Shown: positions 1-7,097 of the stretch, piece by piece
Layout: every line of letters begins with the position of its first letter
Numbering within the stretch: the first letter of the stretch is position 1
Assembly (NCBI GenBank): GCA_964513745.1
Contig: CAZEOK010000071.1
Span: forward strand, 1-16,522
Length of the DNA stretch: 16,522 nt
DNA from: DATDCY01 sp964513745
GTDB taxonomy: Bacteria; JAUVQV01; DATDCY01
Direction of reading: 5' to 3'
Notes under the pieces: model-generated
Told to the model about the DNA's origin: nothing
Seen by the model: only the letters and a program-made list of their open reading frames with translations
Databases searched by the model: none
Translations under genes and position numbers: made by a program

Positions 1-660
1 GCGCTCGGGATCGACGGCCGCCTGACGATGTGCAACATGGCCATCGAGGGGGGCGGCAAAAACGGGATCATCGCGGCCGATGCGGTGGTGGATGCCTACC
101 TTGACGGGCGGACGCACGAACCGTACGTGAAGTACGCGAGCGACCTGGACGCCGCCTATGCCGGCGTTCACGAGATCGACGTCGGGCGGCTCGAGCCGCA
201 GGTCGCCAAGCCCCACTCACCGGCGAACGTCGTCGGTGTCAGCGAGCTCGCCGCGGTCCGGATCGACCAGGCGTTCGTTGGTTCGTGCACGAATGGCCGC
301 ATTTCCGACCTGCGCGAGGCGGCGCGGGTCCTGCGCGGCCGGCGCGTGCACGGCAGCGTCCGGATGATCGTCATCCCCGCGACGCAGTCGATCTATCGCC
401 AGGCGATGAAGGAGGGGCTGCTCGATATCTTCGTCGAGGCCGGGGCCGCGGTCAGCACGCCGACGTGTGGCCCGTGCCTCGGCGGCCACATGGGTATCCT
501 GGCGAGAGGCGAGGTCGCCATCGCCACATCGAACCGCAACTTTCTCGGGCGCATGGGCCACACGCAGAGCGAAGTCTATCTCGCGGGCCCCGCGGTCGCT
601 GCGGCCTCCGCGGTGCTCGGGCGCATCGCCCACCCGCAGGAGCTGGGGGTGCATCCATGA
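1..660 (+). CDS. leuC: 3-isopropylmalate dehydratase large subunit, C-terminal part (cut by left edge)
   Basis: LeuC is the large, [4Fe-4S]-carrying subunit that with LeuD isomerises 2-isopropylmalate to 3-isopropylmalate in cytoplasmic leucine synthesis. Only the last 219 codons are present; the frame is open from base 1, and the family is normally about 420 residues. The three cluster-ligand cysteines are visible: one in VGSCTNGR (Cys codon 286-288) and two in TPTCGPCLGGH (residues 156 and 159 of the fragment). The aconitase-family signatures MCNMAIEGGGKNG and ATSNRNFLGRMGH are intact. The stop TGA (658-660) overlaps the leuD ATG as ATGA, implying translational coupling. A homoaconitase or dimethylmalate dehydratase of the same subfamily cannot be excluded from the C-terminal half alone, but the leuD partner and asd neighbour favour leucine synthesis. 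Confidence 0.93.
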   Translation, partial: ALGIDGRLTMCNMAIEGGGKNGIIAADAVVDAYLDGRTHEPYVKYASDLDAAYAGVHEIDVGRLEPQVAKPHSPANVVGVSELAAVRIDQAFVGSCTNGRISDLREAARVLRGRRVHGSVRMIVIPATQSIYRQAMKEGLLDIFVEAGAAVSTPTCGPCLGGHMGILARGEVAIATSNRNFLGRMGHTQSEVYLAGPAVAAASAVLGRIAHPQELGVHP

Positions 661-1160
661 CGATTCACGGCACGGCCTGGAAGTTCGGCGACGACGTCGA
701 CACCGACATCATCATCCCGGCGCGGTACCTGACCACGGTCGATCCGGTCGAGCTCGCGGCGCACTGCATGGAACCGGTGAGCCCGGAGTTCCCCGGGAAG
801 GTGCGCCCGGGCGACATCGTCGTCGCCGGCAAGAATTTCGGCTGCGGCTCCTCGCGCGAGCACGCGCCGATCGCCCTCAAGGGCTGCGGGATCGCGGTGG
901 TCATCGCGCCGACCTTCGCCCGGATCGGTTCCCGTGACGCCTGCAACGTCGGCCTGCCGGCGATTGGAGCGGCGGCGGCCGCAGCTGCGATGCGCGACGG
1001 GGGCGATGTGGAGGTCGATCTCGCGGCGGGGAAGATCGTCAACCGCACGCTGGGCGAGAGCTATGCGTTCTCGCCGATACCGCCGTTCATGATGGAGCTG
1101 GTGGCGTCGGGAGGGCTGATGAGCTGGCTCAAGGAAGACATGAACAAGGGGCGGAGGTGA
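657..1160 (+). CDS. leuD: 3-isopropylmalate dehydratase small subunit (short, archaeal-type LeuD)
   Basis: This is the swivelling small subunit that pairs with LeuC. The 167-residue length matches the short LeuD class found in archaea and many anaerobes rather than the ~200-residue enterobacterial form. Visible motifs are GDDVDTDIIIPARYL near the N terminus (residues 11-25), the substrate-loop sequence YLTT (24-27) and NFGCGSSREHAP (60-71). The ATG at 657 overlaps the leuC stop by four bases. The segment after FARI (residues 87-96) reads GSRDACNVG, where most relatives known to me have an aromatic FYRNAINIG-like sequence; this is unusual but the frame is intact. Substrate loops differ between isopropylmalate and homoaconitate enzymes, so YLTT alone does not settle specificity. 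An AGG-rich 3' end doubles as the ribosome binding site of asd. Confidence 0.93.
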   Translation: MTIHGTAWKFGDDVDTDIIIPARYLTTVDPVELAAHCMEPVSPEFPGKVRPGDIVVAGKNFGCGSSREHAPIALKGCGIAVVIAPTFARIGSRDACNVGLPAIGAAAAAAAMRDGGDVEVDLAAGKIVNRTLGESYAFSPIPPFMMELVASGGLMSWLKEDMNKGRR

Positions 1161-1164
1161 CGCG

Positions 1165-2190
1165 GTGTCGGAGCAGCAGGGGTATTCAGTAGCGGTCGTC
1201 GGGGCGACGGGTGCCGTCGGCCAGGAGATGCTGCGCGTGCTTGCGCAGCGGGCGTTCCCGGTGCGCGAGCTGCGCGTGCTCGCCTCGGCGCGCTCGGCAG
1301 GGAAGCCTGTTGAATTCAAGGGACGGGAATTCGCCGTCCAGGAGCTCACCGACTCGTCCTTCAACGGCGTCCAGATCGCGCTGTTCTCGGCCGGGGGGAA
1401 GGTCTCCGAGCAGTTCTGCCCGATCGCGGCACGCTCCGGGGCCGTCTGTATCGACAACACCAACGCCTTTCGCATGGACACCGGGGTGCCACTCGTGGTG
1501 CCCGAGGTCAATCCGCACGCCATCCGCGCACACAAGGGCATCATCGCCAATCCGAACTGCTCGACCATCCAGATGGTGGTCGTGCTCAAGCCCCTGCACG
1601 ACGCCGCGCGCATCCGCCGCGTCATCGTCTCGACCTACCAGGCCACGTCGGGCGCCGGCAAGAAAGCCATGGACGAGCTGTTCCACCAGACCGCGGACCT
1701 GATCAACGGCCGGGAGATCACGCCGAAGGTCTTCCCGCACCGGATCGCCTTCAACCTCATCCCTCAGATCGACGTCTTCCTCGAGAACGGCTACACGAAG
1801 GAAGAGATGAAAATGGTCAACGAGACAAAGAAGATCATGGAGGACGAGACGATCCGGGTGTCGGCGACCACGGTCCGCGTCCCGGTCTTCTTCGGCCACT
1901 CGGAGTCCGTGAACATCGAGACCGAGCGCAAGCTCACCGCGGCCGAGGCGCGCGCGCTGCTCGCAACGGCGCCTGGCGTCAAGGTCGTCGACGATCCCGC
2001 GAACCGCCGTTATCCGATGCCGATCGATGCTGCGGGACAGGACGACACGCTCGTCGGCCGGATCCGCGAGGACGTTTCGCTTGAGAACGGCCTCAATCTC
2101 TGGATCGCGGCGGACAACATCCGCAAAGGGGCCGCGACCAATGCCGTTCAGATTGCGGAGATCCTCGTTCGCGACGGCCTGCTCTCCTGA
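1165..2190 (+). CDS. asd: aspartate-semialdehyde dehydrogenase
   Basis: This enzyme reduces aspartyl phosphate to aspartate semialdehyde with NADPH, the branch point to lysine/diaminopimelate, threonine and methionine. The 341-residue length is typical. The N-terminal dinucleotide-binding motif GATGAVGQEM (residues 14-23), the SGAVCIDNTNAFRMD segment, the catalytic cysteine in NPNCSTIQ (Cys132), SGAGKKAMDEL, and the FGHSESVNIETE motif are all present. The GTG start at 1165 is chosen because GGAGG (1153-1157) stands seven bases upstream; this Shine-Dalgarno lies inside the last codons of leuD. The gene is four bases downstream of leuD, so leuC-leuD-asd reads as one operon. The next gene, gspI, appears to begin inside the 3' end of asd. 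Confidence 0.97.
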   Translation: MSEQQGYSVAVVGATGAVGQEMLRVLAQRAFPVRELRVLASARSAGKPVEFKGREFAVQELTDSSFNGVQIALFSAGGKVSEQFCPIAARSGAVCIDNTNAFRMDTGVPLVVPEVNPHAIRAHKGIIANPNCSTIQMVVVLKPLHDAARIRRVIVSTYQATSGAGKKAMDELFHQTADLINGREITPKVFPHRIAFNLIPQIDVFLENGYTKEEMKMVNETKKIMEDETIRVSATTVRVPVFFGHSESVNIETERKLTAAEARALLATAPGVKVVDDPANRRYPMPIDAAGQDDTLVGRIREDVSLENGLNLWIAADNIRKGAATNAVQIAEILVRDGLLS

Positions 2191-2623
2191 GAGTCCGCCC
2201 CCCGTCGATCGGGGCGCTCGTCGGCCAGGCTCCGGCTTCTCGCTCCTCGAGGTCCTTGTAGCCCTGGCAATCCTCGGGATCGGACTCGGCGTCATTTTCC
2301 AGGGACTGGGCCAGGGGCTGCGTCTGCGCGCCGAGACCGCCGAGAATGTCCGGCTCGCGCAAGTCGCCGAGAGCCTGATCGGCAGGCTGCCCGAGCGCGA
2401 CACCGCTCCGGAGGTCCCGGAGGAAGGCGAGGAAGCCGGCTGCCGCTGGCGCATCGAGACGATCGATCTGCCTGCGGCGAAAGACGCCGCGGCCACATCC
2501 CCTGCAACGACGGAGGGTCGTGGCGCACAGCTTTCCGTGGTCCGCCTCACCGTCACCGCAAAGTCCGGACGCAGCTGGGAGATGACCACGCTACTCCCCG
2601 CGGCGAAGGGCGCCTCCCGATGA
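2141..2623 (+). CDS. gspI: type II secretion minor pseudopilin GspI
   Basis: GspI is one of the minor pseudopilins (with J and K) thought to form the tip of the periplasmic pseudopilus. The class III signal is clear: G^FSLLEVLVALAILGIG, with prepilin-peptidase cleavage after Gly and Glu at +5 of the mature protein. No start codon exists between the asd stop and this motif. The nearest in-frame options are TTG at 2153 and ATG at 2141, both inside the asd 3' end. ATG 2141 is chosen because AAGGGG (2126-2131) lies about nine bases upstream. This gives a 32-residue leader, long for a pseudopilin, and a 160-residue precursor. The gene ends in an ATGA overlap with gspJ. Identification as I rather than H or G rests on the order I-J-K and is strong but not absolute. 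Confidence 0.85.
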   Translation: MPFRLRRSSFATACSPESPPPVDRGARRPGSGFSLLEVLVALAILGIGLGVIFQGLGQGLRLRAETAENVRLAQVAESLIGRLPERDTAPEVPEEGEEAGCRWRIETIDLPAAKDAAATSPATTEGRGAQLSVVRLTVTAKSGRSWEMTTLLPAAKGASR

Positions 2624-3258
2624 TCCAGCGAAGATCCGGCGGCGATCAACGCGGGCTGACGCTGATCGAGCTCGTTCTCGCGTTGACCATCCTCGCGATC
2701 GCGGGGTCGCTCGTTTCGGGAGCGTTCGCCACGGGTCTGCGCGCGTGGCGATCCGGTCTGCGCAGCGGGCGGGAGGAACTCGTGGCGCGCATCGTCCTCG
2801 AGAGGATCGCCACGCAGCTGCGCGCCGCGGTCGCCTCCCCGGCTCTCCGGGGCAACGAGAAGGCCATCTCCTTCGATGCCGGCGACGATTATCTGCGCTT
2901 CGTGACGCTCGCGGGCTCCGGCGCAGCGCCGGTGCAGGTCTTCTACGGGCTGCTGACGGGCGATGGGGGAATGCGCCTCGTCTACCGCGAGCACCCCTGG
3001 CCGGACAAGGAGTTCTTCAGCGGCGGACGTCCACGCCGCGAGGAGCGGGTGGCCGAGGTCAAAGGCTTTTCAGTGAAGGCCTTCAGGGGCAGCGAAGGGT
3101 CCGACGCCGGCGTCGATCAGCCCCCGGTGGCGTGGAACAGGCTTGACCAGACGCTGCCGGCAAGCGTCAGCGTCGAGATTGTTGTCCCGGCACAGGGAGA
3201 ACCAGAACCACGCCGCTACCAGATACTCGTGCCGTTGCTGGCGCACGGTGGACCGTGA
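2620..3258 (+). CDS. gspJ: type II secretion minor pseudopilin GspJ
   Basis: This minor pseudopilin belongs to the GspI-J-K tip complex of the inner-membrane/periplasmic T2S machine. The 212-residue precursor has a 12-residue basic leader ending in RG, then LTLIELVLALTILAIAGS: a prepilin-type hydrophobic helix with Glu at +5. The first mature residue is Leu instead of the usual Phe or Met. The C-terminal part is a soluble domain, and the length is usual for GspJ. The ATG overlaps the gspI stop by four bases and its own TGA overlaps the gspK GTG, so the three pseudopilins appear translationally coupled and produced in fixed ratio. Confidence 0.9.
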   Translation: MIQRRSGGDQRGLTLIELVLALTILAIAGSLVSGAFATGLRAWRSGLRSGREELVARIVLERIATQLRAAVASPALRGNEKAISFDAGDDYLRFVTLAGSGAAPVQVFYGLLTGDGGMRLVYREHPWPDKEFFSGGRPRREERVAEVKGFSVKAFRGSEGSDAGVDQPPVAWNRLDQTLPASVSVEIVVPAQGEPEPRRYQILVPLLAHGGP

Positions 3259-4157
3259 GGGGTTGCCGGCGGGTGCAGGGCGCCGGGCGGCGGGCCGGGA
3301 TGGCCCTCCTGCTCACGGTCTGGATCCTGACGCTTCTCGCCGTGATCGTGGGTGAATTCATGGCCTCCGGGCGGGTCAAGGCTGCCGCCGAGCACAACAA
3401 ACGCGACGACCTGCGAGCACTGGCTCTGGCCCTGGCCGGTTACCGGGCGGCGGTAGCGGCACTCGACGCTGATGTCGCCGGGGTTTCGCTGGACCAGAGC
3501 GGGCGGTTGCTCCTCCACGTTCAGGGCATTGAAGATCCGGTGGTGGCGGCCGCGCAGGACGTGCCGCTCGGAGATGGCTCCTATTCCTGGAGCATCAGCG
3601 ACGAGGATGGGCTGCTGAAAATCAACGAGGCGCAACGTTCGCAGGTCGCCAACCTGCTCCAGCAGTGCGGCATGCAACCCGGAGCGGAGCGCGACACCGT
3701 CGTCGACAGCATTCTGGATTGGCGTGATGCGAACAGCGATCATCGTCTCAACGGCGCGGAGGAGGACTACTACCGCGGCCTCGATCCCCCGTACTCGTGC
3801 AAGGACGGCCCATTCGACGTCGCCGAGGAGCTGCTCCTCGTGCGTGGGGTGACCCCCCGTCTGTACGCCGGAGGCGGTGCGGACGGGAAAGCGCTACCCG
3901 GCCTGCGCGAGCTCGTGTCCACGCGCACCGGGAAGATCAACCAGGGGACGGCGCCGCAGGCTGTTCTCGATGCCCTCGGTCTGGCGAGACCGTCGCAGCC
4001 TACCGCGCCGTCGCGGCACTACGCCATCATCGCTGCCGGCAAGCCTCGGGGGAATGCCCCGCCCCGCGCTCTGCGCGCCGTTGTTCTCAGGGCTGATGAG
4101 GGTGGCAGCCGCTCCTTCTCCTTGGTATATTGGAACGACAGTTACAACCCCGAGTGA
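3255..4157 (+). CDS. gspK: type II secretion minor pseudopilin GspK
   Basis: GspK caps the pseudopilus tip. The 300-residue protein has a basic leader ending RRAG, then MALLLTVWILTLLAVIVG. The residue at mature position +5 is Leu rather than Glu, as is known for GspK alone among pseudopilins. Typical GspK sequences follow: an amphipathic helix around residues 40-65, a DEDGLLKINEAQ segment (about 116-127), ILDWRDANSDH (about 154-164) from the helical domain, a YYRGLDPPY-like motif, and a late GKINQGTAP segment. The GTG start at 3255 overlaps the gspJ stop as GTGA; ATG at 3300 is excluded because it would remove the leader. The TGA (4155-4157) overlaps the probable GTG of gspL. The very 3' end also carries an extended -10 sequence, listed separately. 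Confidence 0.92.
   Translation: MRGCRRVQGAGRRAGMALLLTVWILTLLAVIVGEFMASGRVKAAAEHNKRDDLRALALALAGYRAAVAALDADVAGVSLDQSGRLLLHVQGIEDPVVAAAQDVPLGDGSYSWSISDEDGLLKINEAQRSQVANLLQQCGMQPGAERDTVVDSILDWRDANSDHRLNGAEEDYYRGLDPPYSCKDGPFDVAEELLLVRGVTPRLYAGGGADGKALPGLRELVSTRTGKINQGTAPQAVLDALGLARPSQPTAPSRHYAIIAAGKPRGNAPPRALRAVVLRADEGGSRSFSLVYWNDSYNPE
4123..4131 (+). promoter_or_regulatory. possible extended -10 promoter element before gspL
   Basis: The bases TGGTATATT form a TGn extended -10 with a 5/6 match to TATAAT. It stands out as an AT-rich spot inside the 3' end of gspK. No good -35 is seen 16-18 bases upstream. Transcription would begin near 4138 and run directly into gspL. This is weak evidence because it rests on one hexamer plus TG, and the codons encode a plausible Leu-Val-Tyr-Trp. 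Confidence 0.3.
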
Positions 4158-5650
4158 GCGGGGGGGAAGGGCGCACGCTGAATTACCGTCTCGGAGCGAT
4201 CGTCGTCGAAGGCCACCTGTGCCTGGTGTGCCTTCGTTCCGGATTCGGCCGCGACGAGGTTGCGGCCGTCGTTCGGATTGCACTGCCGTCGGATCCCGGT
4301 GAGGAGCCCGCCTTTCTCCAGGAGCTCGCCGCGTTCTTGATCGCCAACCGGATCCCGGCAAACGTGCGGGTCACGCTCGGCGTGCCGCGCGCCGAGTTCA
4401 TCCTGCGGCGGTTCGAGACACCTCCGGTCAAGCCGGGGAGCCTTGCCGCCCTCGTGGGTTTCGAGATGGATCGCCACCTGCCCGGGCGCCGCGAGGATTT
4501 CCTCTGCGGCTGGCGGGTGCAGGGACGGACAGCCGCTGGCGGGCATGCCATTGTCGTTGGCGCGGCGCGCAAGGCTGCGATCGAGCGCATGATTGCCTTG
4601 CTGAGACGGGGGAACATCGCCCCAGCTTCGATCCAGCCGGAATCGTTCGCCCTGGCCGAAAGCCTGCGGCGCGTTTCACGAGACCACCACGACGTGCTGC
4701 TCATCGATCTGGGGCACGCCGCCGCCGGCATTGATCTCATCCACAACGGGCGCATCGAGTTCTCGCGGGTCATTCCCATCGACGACCCGCAGTGGCGTGA
4801 TTCCTCCGCGGCCGCGACGGCCTCCGGTGCCACCGAGGCTGCCTCTGCCGCCCCGCGCCAGGCCGCCGCCCAGCGCCTCGGGGCGACGCTCGCCGCACTG
4901 CTTTCGTCTGCCCTGTTCCGCGAGTCTCTCCCCGGCGGCGTGCTTCCGGAGGTGCGCATCGGCGGCTACGGCGCCAGCCGCGGCCACCTGATCGAGAAAC
5001 TGCAGAATGAGCTGCGGGCCCCGGTGCGCAGCTTCTCGCCCTGGCCTCTGGTGAGCTGGGCGAATCCCCCCGCCGACCTGACGCCCTACACGACGTCACT
5101 GGCCTTGGCACTTGTCGGCGACGGCGGAAAAACCGCGATGCTCGAGCTCGATCCGGAGCGGCAGGATGACCTGCACCGGGCGCCGAGCCTGAGACTGAGC
5201 GCGGCCCTGGCACTGCTGCTGATCGCGGTGATGCTGGCGCACCTGGGTGCATACGCTCTGCGTCAGCAGCGGCAGATGGCGCTGGTCGACGAGGAAATCC
5301 GCGCACTCAAGAAGAAGATGACCCAGGTCGAGGCGATCAACCGGCGGGTTCAGGAGCGGCGCGCGCTGCAGACCTATCTCACGGCCACGGTGAGCGGTCG
5401 GGGGCGGCAACCGGAGATCCTGCGTGAACTCACCGGGCTGCTCCCCGACACTGCATATCTCAGCGAGTTGACGTACCGCGACCGGTCGGTCGAGATCACC
5501 GGGCTCGCCCCCTCGGCGTCGCAACTGCTCCCGGTCATTGAAGCCTCACCGTTGTTTTCGGGTGTCGAGTTTTCCGCGCCGATCGTGGCACAAGGTGCAG
5601 GTCTCGAGCGCTTCAGGATACGCATGAAGCTGGAGACGGATGGTGGCTAG
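4154..5650 (+). CDS. gspL: type II secretion inner-membrane assembly protein GspL (PilM-like plus PilN-like parts)
   Basis: GspL links the cytoplasmic motor ATPase to GspM and the pseudopilus. From the GTG at 4154 it has 498 residues, longer than the usual ~400. Residues 1-340 form an actin-like/PilM-type cytoplasmic domain, with ILRRFETPPV and VLLIDLGHAAAGIDLI resembling the PilM core, and an Ala/Ser-rich insertion at about 217-240. One membrane segment lies at about 349-369, followed by a charged coiled coil (about 372-408) and a PilN-like ferredoxin-fold domain (about 420-495) containing LPDTAYLSEL and VEITGLAPSASQL. GTG 4154 overlaps the gspK stop. TTG 4130 and CTG 4178 are alternatives, and CTG 4178 has the best Shine-Dalgarno, GGGGGGAAGGG (4161-4171). 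GspL and GspM overlap by 11 bases. Confidence 0.85.
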   Translation: MSGGEGRTLNYRLGAIVVEGHLCLVCLRSGFGRDEVAAVVRIALPSDPGEEPAFLQELAAFLIANRIPANVRVTLGVPRAEFILRRFETPPVKPGSLAALVGFEMDRHLPGRREDFLCGWRVQGRTAAGGHAIVVGAARKAAIERMIALLRRGNIAPASIQPESFALAESLRRVSRDHHDVLLIDLGHAAAGIDLIHNGRIEFSRVIPIDDPQWRDSSAAATASGATEAASAAPRQAAAQRLGATLAALLSSALFRESLPGGVLPEVRIGGYGASRGHLIEKLQNELRAPVRSFSPWPLVSWANPPADLTPYTTSLALALVGDGGKTAMLELDPERQDDLHRAPSLRLSAALALLLIAVMLAHLGAYALRQQRQMALVDEEIRALKKKMTQVEAINRRVQERRALQTYLTATVSGRGRQPEILRELTGLLPDTAYLSELTYRDRSVEITGLAPSASQLLPVIEASPLFSGVEFSAPIVAQGAGLERFRIRMKLETDGG

Positions 5651-6236
5651 GACGCTCAGCGGCAGGGAGCGGCTGTTGCTTGTCGGCGCGGTTGCCATGG
5701 TCGCGGCGTATCTGGGGGCCCGGCCGCTCATCGGTCGTCTGCCGGACATTGGCCCGCGATCGGCAAGGCTTCTGGCCGAGAAGGCAACCGTCATCGCCGC
5801 CTACCGTCAGGCGGTCGGTCGCGAGGGCTCATTGACAGCCGAGGCCGCCGCTCTCGAGGCCGAGATCAACGCCCACGAGACGGCGCTGCTTCCCGGGGCG
5901 ACGCCGCCGCTCGCCGCCGCCGACCTGCAGACGCGTCTCAAGCAACTCGCTGATCGCGCCGGGCTCAAGATCCAGAGCGAGAAGATCCTCCCCCACGTCA
6001 AGCGGGAGGCCTATCTCGAGATTCCCGTGCAGATCATTGCCAGCGGCGACATCCGTACCATCAAGGACTTTCTGGTCGCCGTGGAGGCCAGCCCGGTCTT
6101 CATTTCCGTGCCGGAAGTAAGCTTGCGCACCGTCAAGCGCCGTCAACCCGCCGGCGAGAGCCGCGCTCTGGCCGACGTCAACGAGATTCAGGCGAGCTTG
6201 ACATTCGTCGGCCTGATCCACGGTGATCGGGGCTGA
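5640..6236 (+). CDS. gspM: type II secretion inner-membrane protein GspM (subtype b, PilO-like)
   Basis: GspM is the bitopic partner of GspL in the inner-membrane platform. The 198-residue protein has a short basic N terminus, a membrane segment at about residues 12-30, a helical/coiled-coil stretch (about 40-80), and a C-terminal PilO-like domain containing LPHVKREAYLEIPVQI and IKDFLVAVEASPVFISV. This resembles the M-subtype-b family common in delta-proteobacteria rather than the classical Pul/Out M protein. The ATG at 5640 lies within the end of gspL, with GGAG at 5632-5635 close upstream. The gene ends two bases before the GTG of the GspC-like gene, so it is probably coupled to both neighbours. 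Confidence 0.85.
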   Translation: MVARTLSGRERLLLVGAVAMVAAYLGARPLIGRLPDIGPRSARLLAEKATVIAAYRQAVGREGSLTAEAAALEAEINAHETALLPGATPPLAAADLQTRLKQLADRAGLKIQSEKILPHVKREAYLEIPVQIIASGDIRTIKDFLVAVEASPVFISVPEVSLRTVKRRQPAGESRALADVNEIQASLTFVGLIHGDRG

Positions 6237-6238
6237 AC

Positions 6239-7021
6239 GTGCGGATCCGTCTGCTGAACCTCCTGCTCTTCGCGGCTTTGGCCGTCGCCGCCTCCCGTCT
6301 CTGGCAGTTCCTGCGTGAGTCCCCGCCGGCATTGCCTGCCGTTGCCGCAACGACTTCACCGGAGACGGCGCTTACCCGGCGCGAGCAGCCAGCAGCCGCA
6401 GCGGCCATCCGGCCAGAGACCTATGACGTGATTGTCGCCCGCGACCTGTTTTCACCCACCCGCGGCGTGATACTCCCCGCGCCGGTTGCCGAGGCCAAGC
6501 CGGCCCCCAAGCCTCAGCCGCCTCCGAAGCTGACGCTGTACGGTGTTGTCATCGTTGACGGGGAGAAGTCGGCATATCTCCAGGAAGGAGCTCAGGAGAG
6601 CCGGCCGCAAAAGGTGCACGAGAATGGGCGCTTCGCCGGCGGAACCGTTGGTGCCATCAGACCCGACGGGTTGACCTTCATCTTCAACGGCACGGATATC
6701 GTCGTGCCGCTGCGGACGCCAAAGGAGGGCGTGGCGGCGCCTCCTGCCGCGGAGCAGGGTGCTGACGCGCAGCGGACCACGACGCCACCGGTGTTCCCGC
6801 GACGTGCCAGGGCGCCGGGCGCCAATCAGGCACAGATGCCGGCACCGCTGAATCAGATGCCCGCAACCATGAACAGGATTCCTGCAGCGCCCGGAGTCCC
6901 CCGATTCCCTGGAGATGCGCTTGACACGCCCCCGGCCGAATCGACGGAGGGGGTTCCCGCGGAGGAAGAAAACGCCCAGGAGAGCCCTTTCGGCGGGATG
7001 GCCGAGGAGAAAATGGAGTGA
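6239..7021 (+). CDS. gspC: GspC-like type II secretion protein with HR domain, no PDZ
   Basis: GspC spans the periplasm between the inner-membrane platform and the N0 domain of the secretin. The 260-residue protein has a single N-terminal membrane anchor (about residues 4-19), a Pro/Ala linker, and a homology-region (HR) domain at about 60-165. The HR domain shows VIVARDLFSP, PKLTLYGVVIVDG, AYLQEG and VHENGRFAGGTVG, all typical of GspC/PilP. The C-terminal 95 residues are Pro-, Ala-, Gln- and Glu-rich with no PDZ or coiled-coil region, and contain a 7-residue repeat (listed separately). The GTG start lies two bases after the gspM stop. Automated pipelines might call it type II secretion protein N or PilP; the position before gspD favours a GspC role. 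Confidence 0.78.
   Translation: MRIRLLNLLLFAALAVAASRLWQFLRESPPALPAVAATTSPETALTRREQPAAAAAIRPETYDVIVARDLFSPTRGVILPAPVAEAKPAPKPQPPPKLTLYGVVIVDGEKSAYLQEGAQESRPQKVHENGRFAGGTVGAIRPDGLTFIFNGTDIVVPLRTPKEGVAAPPAAEQGADAQRTTTPPVFPRRARAPGANQAQMPAPLNQMPATMNRIPAAPGVPRFPGDALDTPPAESTEGVPAEEENAQESPFGGMAEEKME
6833..6895 (+). repeat. three imperfect 21-base tandem units in the GspC-like tail
   Basis: Three consecutive 21-base units (6833, 6854, 6875) encode QMPAPLN, QMPATMN and RIPAAPG. The first two share five of seven residues and the third is degenerate. They lie in the low-complexity C-terminal tail, are in frame, and look like an old internal duplication. Copy number could vary between relatives without breaking the frame. 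Confidence 0.6.
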
Positions 7022-7051
7022 CGCGCACCTGTCCGGCACCAGGCTGCTGGT

Positions 7052-7081
7052 TTGACAAGATCGTAACCATGACCTTAAGAT
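7052..7081 (+). promoter_or_regulatory. sigma70-like promoter for gspD
   Basis: A perfect TTGACA -35 (7052-7057) is followed, 18 bases later, by TAAGAT (7076-7081), a 4/6 match to the -10 consensus. It lies in the only sizeable gap within the secretion cluster, and the region is strikingly AT-rich against a GC-rich background. Transcription would start near 7088, only about 7-13 bases before the candidate ATG codons of gspD, so the transcript would be nearly leaderless. This would let the secretin and its coupled lipoprotein be made independently of the upstream leu/asd/gsp transcript. Confidence 0.6.
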
Positions 7082-7097
7082 ACAAAGCTTGGTCATG
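7068..7097. promoter_or_regulatory. inverted repeat spanning the gspD promoter -10 and start
   Basis: CATGACC (7068-7074) and GGTCATG (7091-7097) are perfect 7-base inverted arms separated by 16 bases. The arms bracket the -10 element and predicted start site, and the right arm includes the ATG at 7095. As only the right arm would be transcribed from the proposed promoter, an operator for a dimeric regulator is more natural than an RNA hairpin. In read-through transcripts both arms are present and could mask the start codon. Chance occurrence is possible for a 7-base repeat. Confidence 0.4.

Noticed and set aside
576..1625. A 349-codon - strand open frame opposite leuC, leuD and asd
   Set aside because: It is antisense to clear enzymes and has no recognisable domain.
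1186..2994. A 602-codon open frame on the - strand opposite asd, gspI and gspJ
   Set aside because: It lies antisense to three well-recognised proteins and is Arg/Asp/Gly-rich low-complexity sequence without motifs, as expected of a shadow frame in GC-rich DNA.
6198..6227. TTGACA near the end of gspM as a promoter for the GspC-like gene
   Set aside because: The best -10 at acceptable spacing matches only 3 of 6 positions. Other TTGACA copies at about 5834, 6923, 7834 and 9193 likewise lack a -10.
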